Below, piece after piece: positions 13,751 to 15,057 of a stretch of 15,057 bases of DNA. Numbering within the stretch: position 1 is the first letter of the stretch; each line of letters begins with the position of its first letter. Both the position numbers and the translations under genes were made by a program. This stretch comes from Hyphomicrobiaceae bacterium (GTDB lineage: Bacteria > Pseudomonadota > Alphaproteobacteria > Rhizobiales > MH13): positions 1 to 15,057 of the forward strand of contig JAGRKQ010000064.1 of the NCBI GenBank assembly GCA_020442235.1. The letters run 5' to 3'. The notes beneath the pieces were generated by a model, which saw only the letters and a program-made list of their open reading frames with translations, was not told the DNA's origin and made no database searches.

Positions 13751-15057
13751 GTTTCTCCGCCGCCCCGCCGGGATGCGTGACGGCTCCGTCACGCGCCGAA
13801 CCGACGGTCGCGGCATATTTCCAAAGCGCACCCGAGGCATAATCGGTCTCGCGCGGCGTCCAGGCCTTGGCACGCTCGGCGAGTTCTTCCTCGGAAAGCT
13901 GAACCTTGAGGATGCCGTCCACGGCATCGATTTCGATGATATCGCCATCGCGCAGAAGGCCGATGGGACCGCCCACCGCCGCTTCCGGGCCGACATGACC
14001 GATGCAGAAGCCGCGGGTCGCGCCGGAGAAGCGTCCGTCGGTGATCAGCGCCACCTTGTCGCCCATGCCCTGACCATAGAGCGCGGCGGTGGTGGCGAGC
14101 ATTTCACGCATGCCGGGGCCGCCCTTCGGGCCCTCGTAGCGGATCACCAGCACTTCGCCCTCCTTGTAGGTGCGGTTCGTCACCGCCTCGAAACAGGCTT
14201 CCTCGGAATCGAAGCATCGCGCAGGACCGGTAAACTTCAGGTTCTTCATGCCGGCGACCTTCACGATCGCCCCGTCGGGCGCCAGATTGCCGGAAAGGCC
14301 GACGACGCCGCCGGTCACCGTGATCGGGTTGTTCGCCGGACGAACGACATCCTGATCGGGGTTCCAGGACACCTTTTCCATGTTCTCCGCCATGGTGCGG
14401 CCGGTGACGGTCATGACGTCGCCGTGCAGATAGCCATGCTCCAGCAGCGTCTTCATCAAGAGCGGAATGCCGCCAGCTTCGAACATGTCCTTGGCGACAT
14501 AACGGCCGCCCGGCTTGAGATCGGCGATATAGGGCGTGCGCTTGAAGATCTCGGCGACGTCGAAGAGGTCGAACTTGATGCCGATTTCATGCGCGATCGC
14601 CGGAAGATGCAGGGCCGCATTGGTCGAGCCGCCGGATGCGGCCACCACGGTGGCGGCATTTTCCAGCGCCTTGATGGTGACGATGTCGCGCGGGCGGATG
14701 TTGCTCTTCAAAAGCTCCATCACCTTCTCGCCGGCGGCGAAGCAGAACCGGTCGCGGATCTCGTAAGGCGCCGGCGCGCCGCAGGAATAGGGCAGCGCCA
14801 GACCGATCGCCTCGGCGACCGTCGCCATGGTGTTGGCGGTGAACTGCGCGCCGCAGGAGCCGGCCGAGGGGCAGGCCACCTGTTCCAGTTCCTTCAGATC
14901 CTCGTCGGAGAGATTTCCGACCGAATGCATGCCGACCGCCTCGAAAACGTCCTGAACCGTGACCTGACGGCCCTTGAAGGTGCCCGGCAGGATCGACCCG
15001 CCATAAAGGAAGATCGAGGGGACATTGAGACGGACCATCGACATCATCATGCCCGGC
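13731..15057 (-). CDS. ilvD: Dihydroxy-acid dehydratase IlvD (C-terminal about three quarters; 5' end beyond window)
   Basis: An Fe-S dehydratase that converts 2,3-dihydroxy-3-methyl acids to 2-oxo acids in valine, isoleucine and leucine synthesis. The visible 441 residues begin at the conserved [20 protein letters not shown] segment, so roughly 130 residues are missing, and the first ATG in the window is internal. Landmarks are the cluster cysteine in [36 protein letters not shown], the active-site region [16 protein letters not shown], and [27 protein letters not shown] and [11 protein letters not shown] favour the roughly 570-residue class resembling the mycobacterial [2Fe-2S] enzyme over the E. 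coli type, though cluster type cannot be proven here. It ends KHVYADI with a TAA at 13731-13733, and its last 20 bases hold the start of the ExoR-like gene. Confidence 0.95.
   Translation of the reverse strand, partial: PGMMMSMVRLNVPSIFLYGGSILPGTFKGRQVTVQDVFEAVGMHSVGNLSDEDLKELEQVACPSAGSCGAQFTANTMATVAEAIGLALPYSCGAPAPYEIRDRFCFAAGEKVMELLKSNIRPRDIVTIKALENAATVVAASGGSTNAALHLPAIAHEIGIKFDLFDVAEIFKRTPYIADLKPGGRYVAKDMFEAGGIPLLMKTLLEHGYLHGDVMTVTGRTMAENMEKVSWNPDQDVVRPANNPITVTGGVVGLSGNLAPDGAIVKVAGMKNLKFTGPARCFDSEEACFEAVTNRTYKEGEVLVIRYEGPKGGPGMREMLATTAALYGQGMGDKVALITDGRFSGATRGFCIGHVGPEAAVGGPIGLLRDGDIIEIDAVDGILKVQLSEEELAERAKAWTPRETDYASGALWKYAATVGSARDGAVTHPGGAAEKHVYADI

Noticed and set aside
13751..13996. 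A 363-residue form of the ExoR-like protein starting inside ilvD
   Set aside because: It would bury the signal peptide behind about 80 residues antigenic to no family. The ATG at 13750 gives a proper exported N-terminus.

Overview
The window is about 15 kb of GC-rich bacterial chromosome, packed with housekeeping genes and with no gene-free stretch over about 120 bases. The gene set and order (dgt, argS, a SPOR protein, nagZ, scpA, scpB, tatA, tatB, tatC, serS, surE), together with an ExoR-like Sel1 protein and a rhizobial-looking small secreted protein, point to an alphaproteobacterium of the order Hyphomicrobiales (Rhizobiales). I cannot name the genus. I see no tRNA, rRNA, insertion sequence, prophage, CRISPR array or defence island.

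Positions 1-11332 hold one long minus-strand array, read from right to left: dgt, argS, SPOR protein, nagZ, scpA, scpB, an ABC ATPase, tatA, tatB, tatC, serS and the start of surE (cut by the window edge). Many junctions are 1-17 base overlaps (nagZ/scpA, scpA/scpB, scpB/ABC, tatB/tatC, serS/surE), so translation is probably coupled. Four of the short gaps (argS-SPOR, SPOR-nagZ, tatA-tatB, tatC-serS) contain GC-rich stem-loops. The array joins dNTP control, two tRNA synthetases, envelope and division functions (SPOR, NagZ), chromosome segregation (ScpAB) and folded-protein export (TatABC). The odd member is the orphan FbpC-like ABC ATPase between scpB and tatA.

Positions 11333-11450 are a 118-base divergent control region between dgt (minus) and erpA (plus), with a perfect 9-base inverted repeat around its AT-richest part. 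On the plus strand erpA (Fe-S carrier) and xthA (exonuclease III) overlap by 4 bases. A small secreted cysteine-rich protein follows, with a promoter-like sequence placed so that its mRNA would be leaderless.

Positions 12905-15057 are minus strand: ilvD (its N-terminal part lies beyond the window) followed by an ExoR-like Sel1-repeat protein whose start lies inside the end of ilvD. The 3' ends of the small-protein gene and the ExoR-like gene converge and overlap by 35 bases.

The window is mostly ordinary core genome. The points worth a second look are the ABC ATPase insertion, the ilvD-exoR nesting, the leaderless-promoter candidate, the erpA/dgt inverted repeat, and the stem-loops placed at intercistronic junctions.
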